DNA of 64,000 nucleotides, taken from the NCBI GenBank assembly GCA_036937835.1, contig CM072881.1, positions 5,735,501-5,799,500 on the forward strand, written 5' to 3'. The notes beneath the pieces were generated by a model that saw nothing but the letters and a program-made list of their open reading frames with translations, was not told the origin of the DNA and searched no databases. Source of the stretch: Pampus argenteus (lineage: Eukaryota; Chordata; Actinopteri; Scombriformes; Stromateidae). Made by a program: the position numbers and the translations under genes. Of the stretch, positions 41,401 to 53,400 are shown one piece after another (position 1 is the first letter of the stretch; the number at the start of each line of letters is the position of its first letter).

Positions 41401-44400
41401 CAGCAGTAAACTTGGCTCGAGGATGTATGGAAATTGAAACCCAGCCTGTCCTCCATATGGACAGAGTTACAGAGTGAAACAGAGGCTCAGTGATCCCTGT
41501 GTCAATTAGATGTTGATGGGCTTGCAATCAATGAACCGTCTCAGTAAAGTTTTCAGCTGCCTGTCTGGAGACTGAAGGGATCCATTTTACCCAAACTAGG
41601 AAAGAACACTCACCAGAGAGAGAGAGAGAGTAAAGAGGAGGAAGATAAAGGGTATGAAAACAAAATGAAATGAGGAGTGGAAGAGAAGGAGAAGGAGGAA
41701 AAGAAGACAACAAAGGAGGAGGAAAAATGGGAAGCTAAACAAGAAAAAGAAAGAAGAAAAAAAAAAGAGGATGGAACAAAGGTGGAGATTAGAACGCTAT
41801 AAAACTTCCTGTGTGTGTGTGTGTGTGTGTGTGCTGAAGATGTTTGGCATCTGGATATGTTTATAGTCACTGGGTCAGGGACCGAAAATAACCCCGTAAA
41901 ACCTGGCCCGGCTTCAATTTCCTACTACACACCTACAGACACCTCCGCCACAAACACACACAATAAATGACTTTACTTGTGTTATATAACTTTACACAAA
42001 TCTCACATGCCAACACAAACACAAAACGACAGCCTCGATGACCATTCACGCCTCAAACATGGATTATTGATATTTATGCTTATTAAATTCACTCTCAACA
42101 TTTTTATATACGACTGTTTTGCTTTGCCAAGAAGGTTTTGAAGGAACTTCTTGTACTGGCAAGCAGAGCTGACTCTTAATTATTAATTATAATAAGAGTT
42201 ATTTATAATGCTATTATTAATTGTTACTATTTCTTCCTTTTTCCCAGAGGAAGGGGTTGTCTGTAGCTTTTTGAGAGGTGAAATTCGGTGACCTTTCAAC
42301 TTACAAGAAGGATACTTTTCTTAAAAATGCAGCCAAACTCTACAGATCTGACCACAACGCGCTTAACGCGACTTCCAGATGTTGTCTTTCCAATCCCATA
42401 GCATTCTGATTGCATACTGTAAAATGCATACTGTTCTTTTTTTTCCTACTGCAGATAAAAATACAGATTGCATGTTAATATCAGGTGTAAATGGGGGTCA
42501 AAGAGAGTAGAACAGGAGTAAAAAGAAAAAAAAATTGATTGCAGATTGAGAATGAAAGAAAGGGCGAGAAAATCTCTATCAGATGTTGTTGGGCCTTCCT
42601 CGCCCGTTAAATCACCTCTCTTTCTCTCTCTCGTTGTATCCTCTGTCTTTCATACTCTCTCGTTCTTTCCCGTTTCTCTCTCACATGGCTGTAATTACAC
42701 TCGTGTAAACAAACGAGACCAGAGAGAGACATCTGGAATTCCAGTTGGGCCTGTGGAAGCAGTGTGGCTTACACAATTGCGAACAATGACACACACACAA
42801 ACATACACACGGGAGGATCTTTAACTTAAACCAACACCCTCTCATAATGTTTCATTGCCTCTCATCTGACCATCCATTATGTACTACCATATATTCCCAT
42901 TGTGAACCTTGTGGAGGCATTCAGGGGTTACTACTAATCCAACAGCTGCGTTTGACTTCATACAAACACACACAAAACTCACCTGCTCGTGGTACTCGAT
43001 CCCCATGCTCAGAGTGTTGATCAGGATGGCGATCATAATCCCTCGTCCAAAGTACTTGCTGTCCACGATCTTCCTGAACGTGTCGCACACCAGCCTCCAG
43101 AAGTGAACGATCTTCGCAGCAGTTTTGCCCAGCCTGCGGTGCTTCTTCCTGGGCTGCCGGCTGTCTCGTCTGTCCCTGTGATGGAGGTCCTGGGTGAACT
43201 CATACACGCCTTCGCTGTCAGAGTCTCCTGGGGTGTCATTGCCCTCGTTGCCACCCTCTGATTCGTTGGCCAGGGCCTTGGCGCAGTAAGGGCAACTCTC
43301 GGGGTCCAATGTCAACGCGGCCGTGTCCATGGCACTGCTGGTGGTGCTGAGGTCACGAGCCGACAGCTGGCAGGAGATCTGGGCTGCAGCCGAAAGAGAA
43401 AGGTCAGATGGGTGAAACTGAGACAAAGACAAAGGGAACTGGAGCAAAAAGAGCGTGATTGTGATAAATTACAGCAATGGAGTGTTTTAGTCAAATTGTC
43501 AAATCCAATGAAAGAGATTTGTTGTGGAGAACATTTTTGGACAGTTGCGTGTGTGTCAGTGGGAGTGTGTTTGATGATGATGGGCAGTGCATGCTGGATG
43601 AGTAATGCCTCATCTCCACAGGCTGTGCTGTGGCCTGGCTGGCTGTCTGGCAGCCAGCGTTTCCACCGTCTGCACAACCTGAGCAGACCTGGCCTGACTT
43701 TTGCTGAGCCCATTGCCTTTTAGAACTTGGCCAGAGTTAGAAGAAGCTGCCTGCCAACTACGACATGAACATTTATTGACTGTAATTACAATGCTCTCTG
43801 TCTCTCATGCAATCCCTCCACCCCCCCACCCCCCTTGTAGTTTGAAGCTTGATCATTACAAATCGATACTGTTCTCCAAAAAATAGTTGATTGCAGCAAC
43901 ATTTGCAGCAAGAACTGCTTCATAACTGATAAGGAAATCAAACACTGATTCTGACTGAATGGGATACTTTTGATATTTATAAACACTATAATGTCCTCTA
44001 TATTTTACTGAATGGGAATACTGAAACAAAACACTTTCATGTTTTAACTCATATATTTGTGAGCTCACTCGTGTTGGTTTGTTGTGTGTCTACCTGCAGG
44101 AGTGTGTGTGTCCACCGGGCTCTGCGGCCTTCTCTCCAGGGGCATGGGAGGGATATTGAGGTTGAAGCTGATATTCGTCAGAGTGCTGGCTGCAACACTC
44201 CCTCGTCTGGACTCTGCTAGTGCTCTGGCCTGCAGTGTGGGGTAGTTCTTATGTCCCGGAGCCGCAAAGGGCACAGAGTTCCTCTTCATTGATCTGGACA
44301 CGGGAGCTGGGGCCAGCGAGAACGGGCCTGGGATCAGGTTGGTGGGCGAGGGGGTACAGCGGAGTGTGTCTGAGTGGGAAACGCTGAGAGCTGAGCGCGA

Positions 44401-47400
44401 ATCAGCAGCTGCCACAGCAGGATTGGACACAGTTGCCAGGTTTGTGTCGGAGGTTGCTGCTGTCACCAAATGTGGCGACGGGGCCAAAGCGAGTTGCCCG
44501 GTGCAGGTGGTCGTCCCTCCGTTGTTGTTATGAGAGCCAGCCTCCACATCCCTACCCTCTGGACACCTGATGCTCCCTACTCCCCTTACGCTGCCATTCC
44601 CCAGGTGGTAGTGATGGTGGTGGTGGTGATGATGGTGCACCATGTGATGGACTGACACGGACCCCTGCCTGATGGACTTCCTCCTCCTTCTCTGACTCTG
44701 GCTGCGCTGGTGCTCTGTGGCGGGAGGCGATGCGGCGATGTTGAGCCCTGCGCGGCGAGCTAAGAGCCTGCAGATGTGGGCCACCTGTTTAGCCCCCTTG
44801 CGGATGATGTGGACCAGGTACTTGAGCAGCTCGTCGTAGCAGGAGCCCGGCTCAGAGAGGGAGGCCAGAGTGCTGGCATTCGACATGAAGCGAACCCGCT
44901 GCTCCTTCATCAGCTGGCTCTCCCTCTGCTTAGTCTCTGAGAACTGAGTGGCGATGACTACTAGGCACAGGTTGATCATGAAGAATGAGCCAATCTAAGG
45001 GGAAAGAGGGGTAGGTGTCACTGTTGTTCACCCACTCACAACACACACACTTGCATCGTTCTACTGACTTGTTCAGCCATCAGCAGGCACACATACACAC
45101 AGTTCTTGGCACTTACAATGATGAGTAGGATGAAGTAGATGAAGTTGTAGAAGGAGTGAGCATCCATTACGAAGTACATGATGTCAACCCAGCCCTCCAG
45201 GGTGATCACCTAAAGAGGAACACATAAACAATAAAAAAATAGATTAGACAAGACAAAAAGGAAGGCAGGCAAACAGAGAATAGAGTTTAAAAAGCAGAGT
45301 GTTCCAAATATTAAGACTCCCCAACGTTTCGCGTGTGTGTTTTACCCCACACATGCAAACCCTGAGCAGCGAGCCAGACTTATGGGAGAACTCATCTCCA
45401 ATGTGGCTTTCATCCTCAAAAATTACCCCCCTTGGCTAGACAGCGACAAACGAGCATTCGGATAAAACAGCTTTTCAGATGATGTGGGGATAGCAAACAA
45501 ATGTGTGTGGAAAAATGAGACCGCAGTCTGGCAGCAAGGCTGCGGCAACCTGCTAATCCTGTAAAGCTCCATTTCCCTGATACACCAGCCGCTGGGGCAA
45601 TTGGCCTCCCTCTTCTCCTCTTCGTCTCCATCTTGTATTACAGCCTTGCTTTCTCAGTCAAACCCACACTGTATGTGACTCAGTGCAGATAATGCAAAAT
45701 CTGACATGGCCCATAACCTGACTGAGCTGCCTTACCTGGAAGATGGCAATCCAGGCGTAGCAGATGTTGTCAAAGTTGATGGCGCCCTTGAAGGGGTTGA
45801 CCAGACCAGCAGAGCAGTTGGTGTAGTACTGGTTCCAGTTGACGCAGGTGGTGTTGTCAGTGTTGTTGTAAGAGTACATGTCCAGATTGCACTGCAGGCC
45901 TCCTTCCTCGTACAGCTTGGGCACGGAGCTGCAGTCCCTCCTGCCGTTCTCTTTGGGCTGAGAGCAGATGAAGGGATTCTCGTCGTCGTTTTCAGTGTGG
46001 TAGTATTTCTCCCGCTCAACAGACAGAGGACTTTTGAGACAAGAATAAAATATTATTACTAGATTTACTAGATTTAATTAAGGTTAAGAAAGAGTTATAG
46101 TTGTCTACAAATACATTAATAAACACTTATAGTACATCTGCTTACGTCTACATTACATTTATAAGAAAGTATAAACCACTTCTTAAATGTTTGCATACTG
46201 CTTTAACCTATGCTTTCACTGTGTCCTAGCAAACTTCTCAATGGTGTTTTAGATTCCACTTACCTGCAAAAATAGACTAAATATTGTATTTGATATACTC
46301 AGTTGCATTTAATCAGTACTGAAACTAATTAAATAACTAATTATATTTTTGAGCAGCTGCAAAACATCTGGAGATGAGGACAGAAAAGTATTAAATGCTT
46401 AATCACATCTTGCAGGCTAAAAGAAAACGTATCTTCATTCAGGTATTTTTTTCTGGAATTTACACTAGACAGCGGTCTATCTTCATCCCTGTTTTGTTTA
46501 CACTTTATTGTGCAGGTGACCACCAGGCTGAAGCAGTAAAAATGAGGTTATTCCCTCCTCTTGTTGTGAGCTTTGGCGTACATCAGGTAGAATTTTAAGC
46601 AGCTCGACATTGAAGCCAAAATGTCTGCAGGTTTTAATTCCATGCAAATACTACAAGCAGGTGATTTCCCTTCAAACAGGTGCATAAAAGAGGAACTAAT
46701 CAGTGAAGCCAGCTGTAATTGTGTTTACAAACCTGGGGCCAAATGGCCAGGCAGACCCTTGTGTGTATTTTGTCAGGTGAGTGAACATGTGTGTGTGTGT
46801 GTGTGTGTCTGCTGCACCACCTCTTGGCATACCTTTTACAGAGCTATTCTCTATCTGGAATAACTGGTGTGTGTGTGTGTGTGTGTCTGGTGGTATCTGG
46901 CTTGTCTGTCAACACACAATCAGCTGGCAGGGTGTATTCCTTTCATAGTAGCTTCAATCACTTTGCGGGACCAGACCAGTCCTTTCACACTTCAGGACCA
47001 CCTCCCACACAAATATTTATTCATAGATTCTTAAAAGCTGCTTCACACTTTGGGAAGGATCCACAAGAACGGTATGGTACATGGATTTATCACACCCCAA
47101 CACGACGTATAGGCTACGGTTCCTACCGGACCCTCTTGCATATTCTCCATCCGTCTAATATAGAGTCACTGTTATCAGTTAACAGCTGCTACTTAGCATT
47201 TCATTATGTCACAGGCGTTAATTCAGCTATGTTTATGACTTTAGACAAAGACTAGAGCTAAACATAAATGCCTTTCATGTGATACAGTAATAAAGACCTT
47301 CCAGATACAAGAAGAATGTCTAAAGATTGATGATGATGACAAAAAAATATGCCAGCTCACCAGTGTCATTATGCATGACCTTAAATTATAGCTGTGAGAT

Positions 47401-50400
47401 GTCATAAATCCTATAGAGAGTAATGAAGCCATGACGTAGGTAACATGAATAAGTCATGGGTGTCCGTGTTCCATATACCATGGGCTGTTGCCACATGGGG
47501 TCTTTCTCATTATTCTGGGGCCCGTCTCTCTCCCATTCATCACTGTGATGAGACTCTATAATCACTAACCTCATTGACTTTCGTGCATGACCTAGTTTGG
47601 CATTCAGGTCAAGGTTTACTCCTAGATTTACCTTGACCTGTTGTAGACCTGCTTGAAATCTCATCTATGTAGTTTAATAAGAAATAGATTATTCCACCAT
47701 GTCACCATGTGTACGTGTGGAGTAAAGAAGAGTTTGAAGGGCAGTAGCAGGAGATTTATTGTTTTTTTGTTTCTTTTTCCAATCCTTTCTTTTCACCATT
47801 TCAAAGGATAAATCTAGTTTATTGGAATTTTGCTCAATTTTTTTGGTCTGATAACATCATACTCTCTGAAGTAACTGCTCTGTGCAGTAGTGAAGTCTGA
47901 CAGGGCAAGAACTGAGCTGTCTGGTGATAAGACAGGCTGTTAAAAAAAGAAAAAGGCAGCACTTCAAGACTTCATTTGGAGGCAAAAGTGAGCATTTTGG
48001 TTGTGCACAGAAAACAGGAAAGTGCGACCTCTTTCCCCTTTGTTCCCAGTCTTCATGCTAAACTAAGCTAAGCTAAGCTGCGGCTATATAATTTGCCAAG
48101 AATTACTTAGCAAGTCAGGTTCATAGCTAAAAGCTAACAGATATGAGTAATGAAATCTAAAAACCAATGAAATAATAATTCAAATATTGACACAGGAAGC
48201 GTATAGGACTCACAAAGAGAAGTTGTCTTCCACAAAGCAGCGGTTTCTGAGCAAGCCGGCCCACAGCTGGACGCCCACGATGCCAAATATGAAGAAGACG
48301 AAGAAGCAGAGCAGCAGCACATTACCCAGCATGGGCAGGGTGTCCAGCAGCAGGGTCACCAGAATACGCATACCTGAGAAGAAAGAGGGACAAGGGCAAA
48401 GGTCAAACAGCTGGGCAGCACATAATGGAGGAGAATCACAGGAGAATCAGTGCGTGCTTGTGTGGATTAAAGCTCTTTTACTACAAGTGGCAGAGCTGAT
48501 ATAAGCAGTGGGTATTATATTCAATAGACCGGTCGATATGAGTACAAACACAAGTGCTGTTCAATTTACAGCCATTCACACTGGCTAATATAACACACAC
48601 TTACAGGGACAAGTGCACGAGTTCTTCTCCTTTATTCATTTGATCAAATTATACACTTGCCCGTAGATGCTTTATCACTTTAAACAGTTTAATGAAATTT
48701 TTATCCTAATAATAAATTGTAGATTTATGTTAATAGGCCCCCACATTTCAGTCTACTGAACATAGCCTTAGTGTTTTATTTTTTCATATTAGTTAAATAG
48801 CTTAATGAAGGACTGTCAAACAGAATCATTCATTGTAACAGATGAGGAGCAGTGCTGTGCAGTAAATGCTCGGCCGATAAAATAGTCAGATAGAAGCGAT
48901 TTGAAACTGGGAGGGTTTCTGGGAAATGAACACATTGCTACCGATAAGGTGCTCATGAGCAAGGCAGCAGAAGCCCAACAGTAGCTATAGTAGAAAGCTG
49001 TGGCTAAACGGGTCGCTAGTAGGAGTGTGTATGAATATGTTTAATAAATACTAAGCAGGCTATTGCAGGGAAGACAAAGTGTGCTCAGCAACATCCTTCC
49101 TTGGATGAATAAAGGTTGGAAATATATTTTGGACTCAGGAGTCTTGTGTCAAACGGAAGTGCAGAGATTTGTGTCGACAGAACTCCTCCAGCTTGCACTG
49201 AATTAACGCCTGCTTTTTTCATTCAGTACGTCCCTGATTCTGTCTGTTCTGGATAGTGTCCCCTCAAGTTTCTGACAACACACACACTTCCTACCACCCA
49301 CACACTCCCTCTGCTAAATCTGGCTGTATCCCTCTGCTGTTGCAGCTCAGATTTTTGCTCTCATTTCCCCACTGAGATTCTTTATCCATCAACTATATCT
49401 ATACATCTTTCACTACCTTTCCCACCTCAGAAATCTTCATTTCCTTGTCGCTGCCCTGTACTCTCTCCATCTCTGTCCTTCTTTTATTATCTCTCCATCT
49501 CTCTCTGTCTGCCTGTTTCTCTTCCGCCATCCCTGCGGGCTCCCGTCCCAGCAGTAACCCTGTGATTCAGGCGTCAATAATGAGCATCGTTTTTCTGATC
49601 AGGGGGGTTTTCTGGGTAATTGGAGAACTGGGCTGACAGCCACGGAAGAACAGAGGAGACAGAGGAGACGGAGGAGAAGGACACGGAGAGGATGGAGGGA
49701 GAAACAGAAGGAGAAAGGGATAGCGGGAAAAACAGCTGTTTGAGCTAAACCCTTTTGCATGAACATGTATGAAAAGACAGTATTACAAAATATATTTCAT
49801 TTAAATGGTCTAAATGTTTCTCCATTTTTTTCAATTAATCAATTATTAAAATGGTTTCAGATCATTTTTTCTGTTGATCGAATCATTTTGTTTTTTATCA
49901 TTCTGATAAACAACTATGATATTTTACACACCATAACTAAGTGGTTTTTGTGCCTAAACCAAACCGGAGTTTAACCACAGCGTTGACACAACACATAATA
50001 ATAACTAATAATAACTGTAATAATACAATGCATATGTCTTCCAATAATAAACCCAATAGGCTTATGGTCTGATAATCCATCTACAGTCTGCACCTTCTAC
50101 CGTTTACTGTTACATAATAATAATTACATTTATTCATTTGTATACAAAATAGAGCCCTGCTAACAGTAGTAGAGCCGCAAACAATAGGTGATTAATTAAT
50201 TTGTCAGTCAACAGAAAATTAACTGCATATTATTTTGATAATCGATTAATAGCATCTTGTCGGGTTGCTTCTTAAATGTGAATATTTTGTGTTGACAGTA
50301 AACTGAATATATATTTAGGGTTGTGGACTGTTGGTTGGGACTGAACAACACATTGTCACAATTGACATTTTTATAGACTCCCTGATTAATTAAGAAAATA

Positions 50401-53400
50401 ACTGACAGATGAATCAGCAACGAAAACAGTAATTTGAAGCCATAAGAAGTAGAACTGTAGCATATCTACACAAGATTTAAAAAAAAAAAAAAGAAATATC
50501 ATGTCATTGTCATCTGAGACATATTATGCACTAAAAAGCTTATGTTATGGCCACTTAAAGCATGTTTCACTTGAATGTCTTCATGTGCGTTGACATAATG
50601 TAAGAATAGAAAGAGCTTTGTTTCGTTTTATGTGTTGTGGTGAGGCGTTCACTGGCATCCTTTAAATGAAACATGTGCTGTTAAACCAGGCATGTTTAAA
50701 AATATAAATAAATACAATTCCCTCCATGCTCAAAAACCTCTCATCTATACTGTTACATCTGGGAATGGCACACCAAACTGCATGAGGGATCTTTCATATT
50801 TGTAGATATGCTCTGAATTTCTTACTTGCTTTTTTTCATGTGGGTACCCACTGAGGCAGGGACTTTTGGTGTTGGCAGATGGAGAGGAAAAACAAGGAGG
50901 GTTTTTTTGCAGACTTGCAAAGATGTGGAGAACAAATGGGGGAGAAGACAGCGAGGAGATAAAGGGAGGAAAGGAGCAAACATAGTACAGAGGGACAGGA
51001 GGATGAGTGACAGCGAGAAGCATCTGTGGAATAACTTGCATGTCTGCATCGTGTCTTTCACAGCCATCACTCTCTCAAACAGGAACCATCTGAATATGAA
51101 ACCCAGCCCGGGAAGAAAAAAGTGACAGCGGTGAAAACACACAGCGACTCTTGAATGACATCCGAGGCTCTTGAAAAACACTGTTTTCAAGTGAGTTCAA
51201 TTTACGTAATAGCCCCCCCCATCCCCCCCTCTATTATGCTCTGTATGCGACACTCAATTACCAGCGTCGCAGTGAATACAATCACAGTGTCAGATGAGAG
51301 TCATAAAGAAAAGATCTCTCATAATCACACTGTGAAAAAAAAGTTATTAAATGTCGTGTTACGGCGATGTTTACGAGGGACACATTCTGTCATGATTCAA
51401 GAGAAGCAGTGCAGTGCGGAGAGATGATGCTGTGATTTGTTGTCGCTTGCCCTTTGGTAGAGATATTTGTTTAACATAATTGCCCTGAACCCACAAAGAA
51501 AAGGGATTCTGTCTACAGAGGAGTGGAGACACACACACACACTCTGACAGACAGACCTGACTCGCTGCCTACAACAGCAACTTTAACCTTCTCTTTCTCT
51601 CTCTGGTCGTTAATGAGCATCTCAGGCACACACACACACACACACACACACATTATATAGCAGCTCCTTCAAGTGATTGCCCACACAGAGTAATGTGCTG
51701 AGGTGTTAGGATGCTGCTTAGCTGTGCCTGAGTTAGTGACAGCAGCTGGGATTAAGGCTCTGCTGCGGGCCGAGGCTCACCCGCACGTCTCATATGCTGC
51801 CATTCATGCCAAGAAGCACAATGACGACTTAATACGCAGAAATGTCCTGTGCTGTGTATCTCACGCCTCTGATAGCGATTCTATGCGGCATGTTTATGTA
51901 ATGCATTAGGAATCTCTGGTGTATTGATTGCACAATCTTTATGACTACTAGATGTGCTTTAGTTGTGTTTTTGTCCAATTTTAATCAGCGATTGTAGTTA
52001 CAATTCAGCATCAGGAGATGAGGGAATAGAATATTCGTGCCGGGCCAAAATGAGTTTTTGATGATGGCATTAATCACGCCATCATACAATCATACAATAC
52101 ATCAGCTGGAAGGGAGCCATGTATGACGCAGTAAGACATGAGTATCATGAAAGAACCTCTGTTCTGTCCTGAATAAGAGAATCAATCCTCTGAAACTCTC
52201 CTGATCTGAGTCACACGCTTATTCCAAGTGATGGACATTTCATATTCAATACCAATCATCTCCTCCTCCACCTGTGCGCCCCCTCCAACCACGCCGTGGG
52301 CTGCCGCTCCATTCCAACATGGCTGGCAGGCGGGTGGCTGTGTGTGATGGGGGAGCCATCTGTTAGCAGGCAGATTAGGTCCGCTTCCTCTGCTCTCCTG
52401 TCCAAGTCCAGCTCCGTAATCTGTGTACTGTGAACTAATGGGCTTTCTGAGTCGGGAGCCAGTGTACACCTGCGTCTCTTCTCATTTGCTCCGAGTGGAC
52501 GGTAACCAGCTCGATGTCAGCGACTCCAGATGGAGACGACTAGACGTCCCGCGAAATGGAAATGTGCCGTCGCATAAGCGAGCGATGTGACCCAAAGACA
52601 AAGTACATGCAGGAAAATGAAAAGTGATAGAGGGAACAGAGGACAGAAGACACATCTGAACTGTAGAAGTGAGTTTAGCACGAGGACGTCACCACACATA
52701 CAATCAATTTATAAAGCCCTACTGGTGCACAGGTGTGACGAAGGGTGAATCAATTCCTAAATTACAAACACACAATTTTTGTCTTGTTTCTCCAGTCCTG
52801 AGCACCAGCGGCTCCACATATGAGATGCAGAGGGTACGTTAATGACACCGAGTCGTAATCAACCTGCTTTACTAATGAACTGTCGCTTCCTGTTAGCATT
52901 CATTTTAGGTGACTTAACTAAACTGGTATATTTTCTGTTCTGCAGAAATGATTCATACAGCGCGGGTACTGTGCCCGTGTAAATCGAGCCAATACTGAAA
53001 CAGTTAGGTTTGAGTGAAGTGATTTGGTATTGGGGTAAACTAAGGTTGAGAGCTACAAATAACTAAACAGAAAGTTTGTATGGTGCAAATAAGTGTCGTA
53101 AATGTCGTAAAACCCAATGTGAAATACAAGACCGGCAGCACAAGCAGATGGATGTAGAATAGTTGGGATTTATCATTGATCATTGAATACGCCTGACAGT
53201 CCCTACACACACACATCCAGGGCTTGTTCTATGCATACTTTGATCGATGAGGCTCTTGAAGTATAAAAAAGAAGGAATTCAGGCTTTTCTAAAAAGACCA
53301 CCTCAACATCCCACTTGTACTACATCACTCTATGCAAAGTATGATCATCAAATAAAAGTATGATTCTCACTTTTACACACTCGTATAAAAGCAGCACTTT

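Larger units (their letters stand above)
33023..42982. other. Large intron between IIS1 and IIS2 exons
   Basis: About 10 kb. It contains (GCGT)n 33847-33868, (TG)n 36531-36567, a dispersed repeat copy 37800-38044, (CA)n 38376-38410, (TG)n 40140-40165, a polypurine tract 41606-41770 followed by (TG)n 41811-41833. No additional exon or RNA gene could be supported. Confidence 0.7.

Noticed and set aside
45706..46062. Plus-strand frames of 118 codons and a second minus-strand frame over the domain I turret exon
   Set aside because: Antisense and alternate-frame shadows of a GC-rich, well-supported coding exon.
46791..47255. 154-codon plus-strand open frame
   Set aside because: Starts inside (TG)n repeats (CVCVCV translation) and has no recognisable domain; an artefact of repeat read-through.
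48063..48081. AAGCT tandem units considered as a separate microsatellite
   Set aside because: Better explained as the internal GCTAAGCTAAGC part of a perciform MITE fragment.
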